From an uncultured Amaricoccus sp. (lineage in GTDB: Bacteria; Pseudomonadota; Alphaproteobacteria; Rhodobacterales; Rhodobacteraceae), in the NCBI RefSeq assembly GCF_937858865.1, contig NZ_CALLYO010000551.1:1-9128 (forward strand): 9,128 nt of DNA. Direction: 5' to 3'. Below, in pieces: positions 1 to 8,773 of the stretch (position 1 is its first letter; every line of letters starts with the position of its first letter). The notes beneath the pieces were generated by a model, which was given only the letters and a program-made list of their open reading frames with translations, had not been told where the DNA came from and did no database searches. The position numbers were made by a program, and so were the translations under genes.

Positions 1-92
1 GCGGCGCTGATCGGCAGGCCGTCGAGCAGGCGCGCCAGCGACGGCGCGCCGGGCGCCTCCCCGGCCGTTCGCCCCCTTTCCATGCGCACCAT
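1..92 (-). CDS. N-terminal fragment of a divergent gene, possibly a PaaX-type transcriptional repressor
   Basis: The minus strand reads open from an ATG at 92 down to the window edge, giving about 31 residues that end in SLARLLDGLPISA. This is protein-like rather than a GC shadow, and it resembles the run-up to the first helix of PaaX-type repressors as I remember them; that assignment is tentative. It does not look like a TetR N-terminus, which would normally enter its helix-turn-helix within a few residues. The start is uncertain. ATG 92 has a weak GAGAG four bases upstream, ATG 83 has no visible Shine-Dalgarno, and a GTG at 137 in the same frame has a TTGGA-like sequence upstream. Position and direction, head-to-head with a paa operon, fit a local regulator. 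The rest of the gene lies outside the window. Confidence 0.42.
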   Translation of the reverse strand, partial: MVRMERGRTAGEAPGAPSLARLLDGLPISA

Positions 93-176
93 CACACTCT
101 CGATACCGCCGCGCCGCGAGCCTTCCAGAAGCGTCACGGCATGTCCAATTTTTTTCCGGGTCGTGTGACACTTTTC

Positions 177-185
177 TGCTATACA
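177..185 (+). promoter_or_regulatory. Candidate extended -10 promoter of the paa operon
   Basis: TGCTATACA at 177-185 reads as an extended -10 element: TG, one base, then TATACA. No convincing -35 box lies 16-18 bases upstream, which fits an extended -10 promoter or one needing an activator. The predicted transcription start at about 191-193 falls inside the palindrome at 190-201. The leader to the first start codon would be about 50 nt. The call is by pattern only. Confidence 0.45.
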
Positions 186-205
186 TTGACCGACCGGTCG
201 GCTAA
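186..205 (+). promoter_or_regulatory. Palindromic operator over the paa transcription start
   Basis: CCGACCGGTCGG at 190-201 is a perfect 12-bp palindrome. The outer TT (186-187) and AA (204-205) continue the symmetry, giving 16 of 20 matching positions across 186-205. This shape, a short-armed AT-flanked palindrome with CCGACC half-sites, is typical of TetR-family operators, and TetR-family PaaR repressors are known to control paa genes in several bacteria. It sits just downstream of the -10 box, where a bound repressor would block initiation. The expected inducer for such a regulator is phenylacetyl-CoA, which is family knowledge and is not shown by this sequence. Confidence 0.6.
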
Positions 206-242
206 TGTCTGCCTGCAAGCAACGACTCGGGGGGAGCACTGA

Positions 243-1445
<1,203 letters not shown>

Positions 1446-1459
1446 GGAGGAAGCCAGTC

Positions 1460-2452
1460 ATGTACGCCCAGCTCGTCTCGACCGACGGCCTGAAGAAGCC
1501 CGAGGAGATGACCCCCGAGGAGCGCGCCTTCCAGGAGCGCATCGACCGCGGCGAGAAGATCGAGCCCAAGGAGTGGATGCCCGAGGGCTACCGCAAGACG
1601 CTGATCCGCCAGATCGGCCAGCATGCGCATTCCGAGATCGTCGGCCAGCTGCCGGAGGGCAACTGGATCACCCGCGCGCCGACGCTGGAGCGCAAGGCGA
1701 TCCTGCTCGCCAAGGTGCAGGACGAGGCGGGGCACGGGCTCTATCTCTACTGCGCCGCCGAGACGCTCGGCGTCAGCCGCGACGAGCTGATGGAGCTGCT
1801 CCACAAGGGCAAGATGAAGTATTCGTCGATCTTCAACTACCCGACGCTGACCTGGGCCGACATGGGCGCGGTCGGCTGGCTGGTCGACGGGGCGGCGATC
1901 ATGAACCAGGTGCCGCTGCAGCGGACCTCGTTCGGGCCCTACAGCCGGGCGATGATCCGCATCTGCAAGGAGGAGTCGTTCCACCAGCGGCAGGGCTACG
2001 CCATCATGATGAAGATGGCTTCCGGCACGCCGGCGCAGAAGGCGATGGCGCAGGATGCGCTGAACCGGCTCTGGTATCCGTCGCTGATGATGTTCGGGCC
2101 GTCCGACAAGGACTCGGTGCACAGCGCCCAGTCGATGGCCTGGAAGATCAAGATGAACACCAACGACGAGCTGCGGCAGAAGTTCGTCGACCAGACCGTG
2201 CCGCAGGCCGAGTATCTCGGGCTGACCGTCCCCGACCCGAACCTGAAGTGGAACGAGGAGAAGGGCGGCTACGACTTCTCCGAGCCCGACTGGTCGGAGT
2301 TCTTCGACGTCATCGCCGGCAACGGCCCCTGCAACAAGGACCGGCTCGGCGCCCGGGTGAAGGCCTGGGACGACGGCGCCTGGTTCCGCGAGGGGCTGGT
2401 CGCCCATGCCGAGAAGGCCGCCGCCCGCAAGGCGCCGGTCGCCGCCGAATAG
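1460..2452 (+). CDS. paaA: Phenylacetyl-CoA 1,2-epoxidase, catalytic diiron subunit PaaA
   Basis: PaaA is the oxygenase subunit of the bacterial multicomponent monooxygenase-like epoxidase that turns phenylacetyl-CoA into ring-1,2-epoxyphenylacetyl-CoA using O2 and NADPH-derived electrons. The 330-residue protein has a ferritin-like four-helix core. Probable iron ligands by motif are Glu59 (HSEIVG), Glu89 and His92 (DEAGH), Asp143 (LVDGAA), and Glu172 and His175 (EESFH). These match the spacing I recall for E. coli PaaA with an offset of 17 residues. The start at 1460 is chosen over an in-frame ATG at 1397, because 1397 lies inside the thiolase and would add an Arg-rich shadow. ATG 1460 has AGGAGG nine bases upstream. 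The gene is intact, and a 50-nt gap holding a small hairpin follows before paaB. Confidence 0.97.
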   Translation: MYAQLVSTDGLKKPEEMTPEERAFQERIDRGEKIEPKEWMPEGYRKTLIRQIGQHAHSEIVGQLPEGNWITRAPTLERKAILLAKVQDEAGHGLYLYCAAETLGVSRDELMELLHKGKMKYSSIFNYPTLTWADMGAVGWLVDGAAIMNQVPLQRTSFGPYSRAMIRICKEESFHQRQGYAIMMKMASGTPAQKAMAQDALNRLWYPSLMMFGPSDKDSVHSAQSMAWKIKMNTNDELRQKFVDQTVPQAEYLGLTVPDPNLKWNEEKGGYDFSEPDWSEFFDVIAGNGPCNKDRLGARVKAWDDGAWFREGLVAHAEKAAARKAPVAAE

Positions 2453-2462
2453 CAGCCAGGAA

Positions 2463-2478
2463 GGTGCCGCGAGGCATC
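2463..2478 (+). other. Small GNRA-capped hairpin in the paaA-paaB spacer
   Basis: GGTGCC (2463-2468) pairs with GGCATC (2473-2478), including one G-U pair, around a GCGA tetraloop that fits the stable GNRA class. It lies in the longest spacer within the paaA-E block, 10 bases after the paaA stop and 12 bases before the paaB Shine-Dalgarno. It has no following T-run, so it is not an intrinsic terminator. A role in mRNA processing or stability is possible but only inferred. Confidence 0.35.
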
Positions 2479-2502
2479 GCCCGAGTCTTAGGGAGAGAAA
2501 GC

Positions 2503-2787
2503 ATGTCCAAGGAATGGCCGCTCTGGGAAGTCTTCATCCGGGGCCAGCACGGTCTGAACCACCGCCACGTCGGCAGCCTGCACGCGCCGGACGCCGAGAT
2601 GGCGATCCTGAACGCGCGCGACGTCTACACCCGCCGCAACGAGGGGGTGTCGATCTGGGTGGTGAAGTCGGTCGACATCACCGCGTCGAGCCCGTCGGAG
2701 AAGGGGCCGCTCTTCGAGCCCTCGAACTCCAAGGTCTACCGTCACCCGACCTTCTACGACATTCCCGAAGAAGTGGGGCACATGTAA
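2503..2787 (+). CDS. paaB: Phenylacetyl-CoA epoxidase subunit PaaB
   Basis: This 94-residue protein matches the PaaB family in length and sequence. It has the family's N-terminal WPLWEVFIRGQ-GLNHRHVGSLHA pattern, the AR-DVYTRR segment near residues 38-45, the IWVVKS strand near 51-56, and the C-terminal FYDIPEEVGHM. PaaB has no cofactor. In the E. coli complex it bridges PaaAC heterodimers and is needed for full activity in vivo. ATG 2503 has a GGGAGAG Shine-Dalgarno at 2491-2497, five bases upstream. The stop at 2787 is one base pair away from overlapping the next start, so translation of paaC is probably coupled to it. An upstream extension in this frame is a shadow of paaA. Confidence 0.96.
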   Translation: MSKEWPLWEVFIRGQHGLNHRHVGSLHAPDAEMAILNARDVYTRRNEGVSIWVVKSVDITASSPSEKGPLFEPSNSKVYRHPTFYDIPEEVGHM

Positions 2788-2788
2788 G

Positions 2789-3640
2789 ATGCCGTCGCTC
2801 CCCGACATGAACACGCCCGACGTCGCCGAGCTGGCGCGTGGCGCCGCGGCCGCGAGCCGCGCGACCGAGGTCCCGACGCCGGACGCCGGCCAGGAGGCCT
2901 TCTTCGAGGCGCTGCTGCGCATCGGCGACTCGACGCTCATCCTCGGCCACCGCGTCTCCGAATGGTGCGGCCACTCGCCCGCCCTCGAGGAGGACATCGC
3001 GCTGGCCAATGTCGCGCTCGACCTGATCGGGCAGACGCAGATGTGGCTCGGCCTCGCCGGCGAGGTGGAGGGCAAGGGCCGCTCGGCCGACGATCTCGCC
3101 TACCTGCGCGACGCCTGGGACTTCCGCAACCTGCTGATCGTCGAGCGTCCGAACGGCGACTTCGGCCACACGCTGATGCGGCAGTTCCTGTTCGACGCCT
3201 ATCACCTCGAGCTCCTGAAGGCGCTCGCCGGCTCCAGTGATCCGCGCGTCGCCGAGATCGCGGTGAAGGCCGCCAAGGAGGTCGCCTACCATCTCGAGCG
3301 GTCCTCGGATCTGGTGATCCGCCTCGGCGACGGCACCGACGAGAGCCACCGCCGGATGCAGGCGGCGCTCGAGGCGCTCTGGCCCTACACCGGCGAGATG
3401 TTCCTCTCCGACGAGAAGGACGCCGAGGCGGCCGCAGCCGGCCGCATCGCCGACCCGGCGAGCCTCAGGCCCGCCTGGGAGCGGACCGTCCGCGACGTTC
3501 TGGGCGCCGCGACGCTGACCATCCCCGAGGGCGCCTTCGCCCACAAGGGCGGCAAGCGCGGGGTCCATACCGAGCATCTCGGCTACATCCTCGCCGACAT
3601 GCAGTTCCTGCAGCGCGCCTATCCCGGCGCCACCTGGTGA
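2789..3640 (+). CDS. paaC: Phenylacetyl-CoA epoxidase structural subunit PaaC
   Basis: PaaC is the second ferritin-fold subunit of the epoxidase and forms a heterodimer with PaaA. It is thought to be structural, without a working diiron site. The 283-residue protein shows the family pattern: LGHRVSEWCGHSPALEEDIALANVALDLIGQ in two blocks at about 52-81, YLRDAWDFRNLLIVERPNGDF at about 105-125, YHLERSSDLVIRLGDGTDESHRRM at about 167-190, and the C-terminal KRGVHTEHLGYIL region. It is longer than the 248-residue E. coli protein, mainly through a 30-35 residue Ala-rich, probably disordered N-terminus. The start at 2789 follows the paaB stop directly. An alternative ATG at 2807 has no Shine-Dalgarno and would remove only six residues. 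No strong Shine-Dalgarno is seen for 2789 either, which supports coupling to paaB. Confidence 0.95.
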   Translation: MPSLPDMNTPDVAELARGAAAASRATEVPTPDAGQEAFFEALLRIGDSTLILGHRVSEWCGHSPALEEDIALANVALDLIGQTQMWLGLAGEVEGKGRSADDLAYLRDAWDFRNLLIVERPNGDFGHTLMRQFLFDAYHLELLKALAGSSDPRVAEIAVKAAKEVAYHLERSSDLVIRLGDGTDESHRRMQAALEALWPYTGEMFLSDEKDAEAAAAGRIADPASLRPAWERTVRDVLGAATLTIPEGAFAHKGGKRGVHTEHLGYILADMQFLQRAYPGATW

Positions 3641-3647
3641 GATCGAG

Positions 3648-4169
3648 ATGGCGACCGTTACCCGACCCAGCCCCAAGGAGGTCTGGGACTGGCTGAGCCA
3701 TGTCCCGGACCCGGAGATCCCGGTCATCTCGCTGACCGACCTCGGCATCATCCGCGATGTCGCCTGGGACGACGATACCCTCGTCGTCACCGTCACGCCC
3801 ACCTATTCCGGCTGCCCGGCCACGGCGGTCATCAACCTCGACATCGAGAAGGCGCTCCGGGAGAGGGGGATCGAGAAGCTGAAGCTGAAGCGGCAGATCT
3901 CCCCCGCCTGGACCACCGACTGGATCAGCGAGGCCGGCCGCGACAAGCTCCGCGCCTACGGCATCGCCCCGCCGATCGACGGCACCGCCGCCGACGGGCG
4001 CCTGATGGGGCGGGTCAACCGGATGACGGGCGGCAACCTCACGGTTCCCTGCCCGCGCTGCGGCTCGACCCACACGACCAAGGTCAGCCAGTTCGGCTCG
4101 ACCCCGTGCAAGGCCAGCTACCGCTGCGACGACTGCCTGGAACCCTTCGACTACTTCAAGTGCATCTGA
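3648..4169 (+). CDS. paaD: Phenylacetate degradation protein PaaD (DUF59/MIP18 plus zinc-ribbon)
   Basis: PaaD is needed for epoxidase activity in vivo but is not a subunit of the purified complex; it is thought to act in Fe-S cluster or metal-centre maturation. The 173-residue protein has an N-terminal DUF59/MIP18-type domain at about 10-85, with VPDPEIPVISLTDLGII and the conserved cysteine Cys56 in TYSGCPA. Its C-terminal part is cysteine-rich: Cys135 and Cys138 (CPRC), Cys154, Cys160 and Cys163 (CDDC), and Cys172 next to the terminus, consistent with a bound zinc or Fe-S site. Length and both motifs match the PaaD (PaaJ in some nomenclatures) family. ATG 3648 lies seven bases after the paaC stop with only a weak GATCGAG-like Shine-Dalgarno, so coupling to paaC is likely. 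Confidence 0.95.
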   Translation: MATVTRPSPKEVWDWLSHVPDPEIPVISLTDLGIIRDVAWDDDTLVVTVTPTYSGCPATAVINLDIEKALRERGIEKLKLKRQISPAWTTDWISEAGRDKLRAYGIAPPIDGTAADGRLMGRVNRMTGGNLTVPCPRCGSTHTTKVSQFGSTPCKASYRCDDCLEPFDYFKCI

Positions 4170-4189
4170 GCGGACTAAGGACAACAGAA

Positions 4190-5263
<1,074 letters not shown>

Positions 5264-5274
5264 GGGAGAGAGAG

Positions 5275-6039
5275 ATGTCCGAAGACACCGCGACCATGCC
5301 CATCGAGGACTACCTCGCCCAGGGCGGCCAGCTCACCTCGCCGGCCAACGTGCCCTCGCGCTACCGCGGCGAGCTGCTGCGGCTGATGGCCAGCTTCGTC
5401 GACAGCGAGCTGGCGGCCTCCGCCGGCTTCGCCGACACGATCAACACCGCGCCGAGCATCACCGCCCGCATCGCCGCCTGCAGGATCACCCTCGAGAAGG
5501 CCGACCACGCCGAGCGGGTCCTGAAGCTCATGGGCGACTTCGGCGCCGACGAGGGCCGCTACGCGACCCAGCATCCCTGGGCCGCCCGCCTGCCGCGCGA
5601 CGCCGCGCTCGGCCAGGCACGGCACGGCAACGACATGCGCCTCGCCGTCTTCCACTATCCGATCGAGGGCTGGGCCGACGCCGTGGTGATGAACGTGCTG
5701 CAGGGCCTCGCCGCCGGCGTCACGCTCGAGGAGATGTCGAAGGTCTCCTATGCGCCGCTCGCCGACGTCTTCCGCGACATCGCCCCGCGCGAGAAGCGCC
5801 ACACCGACCTCGGCCTCACCGGCCTCGCCGACCTCGTCGCGGGCGAGGAGGGCCGGGCTGCCGCCGCGGCCGCCGTCGCCTACTGGCAGCCGAAGGTCGC
5901 CGAGAGCTTCGGCACGATGAACTCCGCCCGGTTCGAGACGCAGAAGCGCTTCGGCCTCCGCCACCGCCCGAACGAGGCGCTGCTCGCCGACTGGACCGCA
6001 AGGGTCCGCGAGGCGCTGGCCCCGCTCGGCCTTGCCTGA
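5275..6039 (+). CDS. PaaA/PaaC-like ferritin-fold protein of the phenylacetic acid catabolic family, function unknown
   Basis: This 254-residue protein is not one of the standard paaABCDE genes. By eye it aligns with this window's PaaA. V-F-H-Y-P...W-A-D (125-135) matches PaaA I-F-N-Y-P...W-A-D (124-134). SYAP (158-161) matches SFGP (157-160), and E173-x-x-H176 matches E172-x-x-H175, all at a constant offset of one. Upstream, Glu45 (DSEL) and His78 (KADHAERV) keep the 33-residue spacing of PaaA Glu59 and His92. The PaaA position Glu89 falls on Lys75, with Glu74 next to it, and the region of PaaA Asp143 reads Q143-G144. The iron site is therefore partial or altered. It may be a paralogous subunit, an assembly or stability factor, or an oxygenase for another substrate. 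ATG 5275 has GGGAG six bases upstream, and its stop overlaps the paaZ Shine-Dalgarno. Confidence 0.85.
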   Translation: MSEDTATMPIEDYLAQGGQLTSPANVPSRYRGELLRLMASFVDSELAASAGFADTINTAPSITARIAACRITLEKADHAERVLKLMGDFGADEGRYATQHPWAARLPRDAALGQARHGNDMRLAVFHYPIEGWADAVVMNVLQGLAAGVTLEEMSKVSYAPLADVFRDIAPREKRHTDLGLTGLADLVAGEEGRAAAAAAVAYWQPKVAESFGTMNSARFETQKRFGLRHRPNEALLADWTARVREALAPLGLA

Positions 6040-6048
6040 GGAAGCCCC

Positions 6049-8118
6049 ATGTCCGTCGACGTCACGAGCAAGCCCCGCACCCTCGAAAGCTACGTGGGCG
6101 GCGCGTGGGTGAAAGGCAACGGCAGGGGCCAGACCCTGCTGAACGCCGCCACCGGCGCCCCCGTCGCCCATATCGACTCCTCCGGCGTCGACTTCGCCGG
6201 CGCGCTGGCCTGGGGCCGCGACGTCGTCGGGCCGAAGCTCCGCAGGCTCTCCTTCCACGAGCGGGCGGCGATGCTGAAGGCGCTCGGCCAGAAGCTCATG
6301 GAGCTGAAGGAGGAGTTCTACGCCGAGAGCTTCGCCACCGGCGCCACCCGCCAGGACGGCTGGATCGACATCGAGGGCGGCGCCGGCACGCTGCTCTCCT
6401 ACGCCTCCAAGGCGCGGCGCGAGCTCCCGAACACCCGCGTCCTCACCGACGGCGACGTGGAGCAGCTCTCCCGGGACAATTCCTTCTCCGCCCAGCACAT
6501 CCTGACCCCGCTCGAAGGGGTCGCCGTCCACATCAACGCCTTCAACTTCCCGGTCTGGGGCATGCTGGAAAAGGTCGCCCCGACCTTCATCGCCGGCGTC
6601 CCCTCGATCGTGAAGCCGGCGAGCCAGACCGCCTACCTCACCGAGCTCGTCGTCCGCCGCATCGTCGAGTCGGGCATCCTGCCCGAGGGCGCCATCCAGC
6701 TCATCGCCGGCTCGACCGGCGATCTGCTCGACCATGTCACCGGCCAGGACGTCGTCACCTTCACCGGCTCGGCCTGGACCGGGCGCAAGCTGCGCTCGCA
6801 TCCGGCCATCGTCGAGAACTCGGTCCGCTTCACCATGGAGGCCGACAGCCTCAACGCCTCGATCCTCGGCCCCGACGCCGCCCCCGGCACGCCGGAGTTC
6901 GACCTCTTCGTCAAGGAGGTCGCCCGCGAGATGACGGTGAAGGCCGGCCAGAAGTGCACCGCCATCCGCCGCGTCATCGCGCCGCGCGCCTTCACCGACG
7001 CGCTCGTCGCCGCGCTCGGCGACCGTCTGGCGAAGACCGCGCTCGGCGATCCGGCGAACGAGGCGACCCGCATGGGCCCGCTCGCCAGCCTCGACCAGCG
7101 CAGGGAGGTGCGCGAGCGCATCCGCGAGCTGCAGCAGGAGGCGGAGATCGTGGCGGGCGACCCCGACGAGGTCCGCGTCGCGTCGGGCGACGCCGAGAAG
7201 GGCGCCTTCCTCAACCCGGTCGTCCTCTTCGCCGACAGCCCGCTCGGCAAGGACGCCATCCACGACGTCGAGGCCTTCGGCCCGGTCTCCACCGTCATGC
7301 CCTACGACGACATCGGCGAGGCCATAGCGCTCGCCAGGCGCGGCAAGGGCTCGCTCGTCGCCTCGGTCTTCACCGACGACAAGGCCATCGCCGAGGAGGT
7401 CGTGCTCGGCCTCGCCCCCTTCCACGGCCGGGTGCTGATCGGCAACCGGCTGAGCGCCAAGTCCTCGACCGGCCACGGCTCGCCGCTGCCGGTCCTCGTC
7501 CACGGCGGCCCCGGCCGCGCCGGCGGCGGCGAGGAGATGGGCGGCATCCGCGGCGTCAAGCACTATATGCAGCGCACCGCCGTCCAGGGCGCCCCGCGCC
7601 TCCTCTCCGCCGTCACCGGCCGCTGGATCGAAGGCGCCGATGCTTCCAGCGACGGCACGCATCCGTTCCGCAAGTCCCTGGCGGAGCTCAGGATCGGCGA
7701 CCAGCTCGTCACCGCCACCCGCACCGTGACGCTGGAGGATATCGAGCATTTCGCCGGCTTCACCGGCGACACCTTCTACGCCCACATGGACGAGGCGGCG
7801 GCGAAGGCGAACCCCTTCTTCGACGGCCGCGTCGCCCACGGCTACCTGATCGTCTCCTTCGCCGCCGGTCTCTTCGTCGACCCGGCGCCGGGCCCGGTCC
7901 TCGCCAACTACGGCGTCGACTCCCTGCGCTTCCTGACCCCGGTCTATCCCGGCGACACGCTCGGCGTGCGGCTGACCTGCAAGGAGATCAACCCGCGCTC
8001 CGGCGCCGAGCACGGCGAGGTGCGCTGGGACTGCCAGGTGACCAAGCAGGGCGGCGCGCTCGTCGCGCAGTACGACGTTCTCACCATGGTGGCGAAGACC
8101 TGGCCGCCCGCCGCATAG
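6049..8118 (+). CDS. paaZ: Bifunctional oxepin-CoA hydrolase / 3-oxo-5,6-dehydrosuberyl-CoA semialdehyde dehydrogenase PaaZ
   Basis: PaaZ hydrolyses oxepin-CoA and oxidises the open-chain semialdehyde to 3-oxo-5,6-dehydrosuberyl-CoA with NADP+. The 689-residue protein is full length (E. coli PaaZ is 681). Residues about 10-525 form an aldehyde dehydrogenase domain with NAFNFPVWG (Asn166), TFTGSAWTG at about 237-245, the general base Glu264 (FTMEAD) and the nucleophile Cys303 (GQKCTAIRR). Residues about 545-680 form a MaoC-like R-specific hydratase domain with GDTFYAHMD, giving probable catalytic Asp574 and His579, and [11 protein letters not shown]. Both active sites look intact, so the reactive aldehyde can be channelled rather than released. 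ATG 6049 is preceded by TGAGGAAG at 6037-6044, which includes the stop of the preceding gene, so the two are closely linked. A long antisense ORF over this gene is a GC shadow. Confidence 0.97.
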   Translation: MSVDVTSKPRTLESYVGGAWVKGNGRGQTLLNAATGAPVAHIDSSGVDFAGALAWGRDVVGPKLRRLSFHERAAMLKALGQKLMELKEEFYAESFATGATRQDGWIDIEGGAGTLLSYASKARRELPNTRVLTDGDVEQLSRDNSFSAQHILTPLEGVAVHINAFNFPVWGMLEKVAPTFIAGVPSIVKPASQTAYLTELVVRRIVESGILPEGAIQLIAGSTGDLLDHVTGQDVVTFTGSAWTGRKLRSHPAIVENSVRFTMEADSLNASILGPDAAPGTPEFDLFVKEVAREMTVKAGQKCTAIRRVIAPRAFTDALVAALGDRLAKTALGDPANEATRMGPLASLDQRREVRERIRELQQEAEIVAGDPDEVRVASGDAEKGAFLNPVVLFADSPLGKDAIHDVEAFGPVSTVMPYDDIGEAIALARRGKGSLVASVFTDDKAIAEEVVLGLAPFHGRVLIGNRLSAKSSTGHGSPLPVLVHGGPGRAGGGEEMGGIRGVKHYMQRTAVQGAPRLLSAVTGRWIEGADASSDGTHPFRKSLAELRIGDQLVTATRTVTLEDIEHFAGFTGDTFYAHMDEAAAKANPFFDGRVAHGYLIVSFAAGLFVDPAPGPVLANYGVDSLRFLTPVYPGDTLGVRLTCKEINPRSGAEHGEVRWDCQVTKQGGALVAQYDVLTMVAKTWPPAA

Positions 8119-8123
8119 CCGCC

Positions 8124-8128
8124 GGAGG
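8124..8128 (+). promoter_or_regulatory. Shine-Dalgarno that supports a GTG start at 8133
   Basis: GGAGG lies four bases before GTG 8133, within the 14-nt gap after the paaZ stop. The frame is open far upstream inside paaZ, so this site and the signal peptide that follows decide the start. Confidence 0.6.
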
Positions 8129-8132
8129 CCGC

Positions 8133-8591
8133 GTGCCCGGCCGCCTGCTGCCGCTCGTCCTCGCGTTCGCCGCCATCCCGGCGTACGCCGACCCGGCGGC
8201 GGACGCGGCGGCCATCCGCGCGCGGTTGACGGCCTGGGCCGCCGCCTTCAACGCCCGCGACGCCGCCGGCGCCTGCGACCTCTTCGCCCCGGACCTGCAG
8301 TATGCGCTCCCGGAGGAGCCGCGGGGCACCCGGGCGACGATGTGCGGCAACCTCGCGCAGGTGCTGGCGCGCGACGATCTCCGCCTCCGCTATGACGCGC
8401 CCGAGGTGCACGAGGTCATCGTCTCGGGCGACCTCGCCGTCGTCCGGCTGACCTGGACGCTCACCGCCGCGGCGCAGGGCGGGACCGAGACGACGACCGA
8501 GGAGGGGATGGACGTCTTCCGGCGCCAGCCGGACGGCCGATGGGCGATCGCGCGCTTCATCGCCTTCGCTCCGGGCGCGCCGCCGCGTTAA
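8133..8591 (+). CDS. Small exported SnoaL/DUF4440-like (NTF2 fold) protein
   Basis: From GTG 8133 the product is 152 residues. It begins with a compact signal peptide: a basic start (MPGR), a hydrophobic core LLPLVLAFAAIP, and an AYA-DP cleavage site after residue 19. The mature protein would be about 133 residues and periplasmic or secreted. It looks like an NTF2-fold SnoaL/DUF4440 protein. Helix AIRARLTAWAAAFNARDAAGACDLFAPDLQY (in two blocks at about 28-57) is the typical opening, followed by strands around VIVSGDLAVVRLTWTL (95-110) and EEGMDVFRRQPDGRWAIARFIAF (123-145). Two cysteines, Cys48 and Cys71, could form a disulfide. No catalytic residues are evident, and the substrate is unknown. 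It lies 14 nt after paaZ, so it is probably cotranscribed, but an exported protein has no known step in this cytoplasmic pathway. The fold call is moderate; the start and export calls are stronger. Confidence 0.8.
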   Translation: MPGRLLPLVLAFAAIPAYADPAADAAAIRARLTAWAAAFNARDAAGACDLFAPDLQYALPEEPRGTRATMCGNLAQVLARDDLRLRYDAPEVHEVIVSGDLAVVRLTWTLTAAAQGGTETTTEEGMDVFRRQPDGRWAIARFIAFAPGAPPR

Positions 8592-8597
8592 GCAAGG

Positions 8598-8612
8598 TTA
8601 AGAACTGGTTGA
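8598..8612 (+). promoter_or_regulatory. CtrA-like box (TTAA-N7-TTGA)
   Basis: TTAA at 8598-8601 and TTGA at 8609-8612 are separated by seven bases, one mismatch from the TTAA-N7-TTAA site of the alphaproteobacterial cell-cycle regulator CtrA. It overlaps the candidate -35 box. Such a short motif can occur by chance, though less often in DNA this GC-rich. Confidence 0.25.
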
Positions 8613-8638
8613 CGGCGGCTAGGGTTTCCCAGCAATAT
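8609..8638 (+). promoter_or_regulatory. Candidate sigma70-type promoter for the ABM gene
   Basis: TTGACG at 8609-8614 is a good -35 box. CAATAT at 8633-8638, 18 bases on, is a weak -10. Transcription would start near 8645, giving a leader of about 130 nt before the start at 8774. The local AT-rich patch in otherwise GC-rich DNA supports a regulatory region. Confidence 0.4.
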
Positions 8639-8654
8639 CAATCACATGACCTTT

Positions 8655-8670
8655 TGGGCACACGTGCCCA
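8655..8670 (+). repeat. Dyad-symmetric element (TGGGCAC..GTGCCCA)
   Basis: Arms of seven bases, 8655-8661 and 8664-8670, surround two central bases. The spacing is too tight for an RNA hairpin with the full arms; a six-base stem with a four-base CACG loop is possible. It lies about 10 bases after the predicted transcription start, so a repressor operator is a reasonable guess. No regulator is visible nearby. Confidence 0.4.
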
Positions 8671-8691
8671 CCCGGCGGGCGGCGGCAGGCC

Positions 8692-8713
8692 TCGCGCCGA
8701 TTATCCGGCGCGA
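8692..8713 (+). repeat. Perfect 8-bp inverted repeat with 6-nt loop
   Basis: TCGCGCCG (8692-8699) and CGGCGCGA (8706-8713) are exact inverted repeats around ATTATC. RNA from this region would form a strong GC-rich hairpin. No T-run follows, so a classic intrinsic terminator is not supported. It could end transcripts from the upstream operon inefficiently or shape the leader of the ABM gene. Confidence 0.45.
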
Positions 8714-8773
8714 ATCGTCTGGATCCGGCCCGGCATCGGTGCGACGTAGCATCTGGTGCCAAGGGAGGAGAGG

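Noticed and set aside
1..168. Plus-strand open frame ending in TGA at 166-168, as the tail of an upstream gene
   Set aside because: The translation is rich in Arg, Ser and Pro without recognisable motifs and would run into the promoter; the minus-strand reading is more protein-like.
165..170. GTGACA as a -35 box
   Set aside because: Only nine bases separate it from TATACA at 180-185, too short for sigma70; with a 17-base spacer no -10 is found.
2678..3802. Minus-strand open frame over paaB-paaC-paaD
   Set aside because: No start signal or recognisable motif; antisense to three standard paa genes.
6105..8132. Long plus-strand open frame leading into the exported NTF2-like gene
   Set aside because: The upstream part overlaps paaZ in another frame and is Arg/Pro-rich shadow. 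Only the part from GTG 8133, with a Shine-Dalgarno and signal peptide, is supported.
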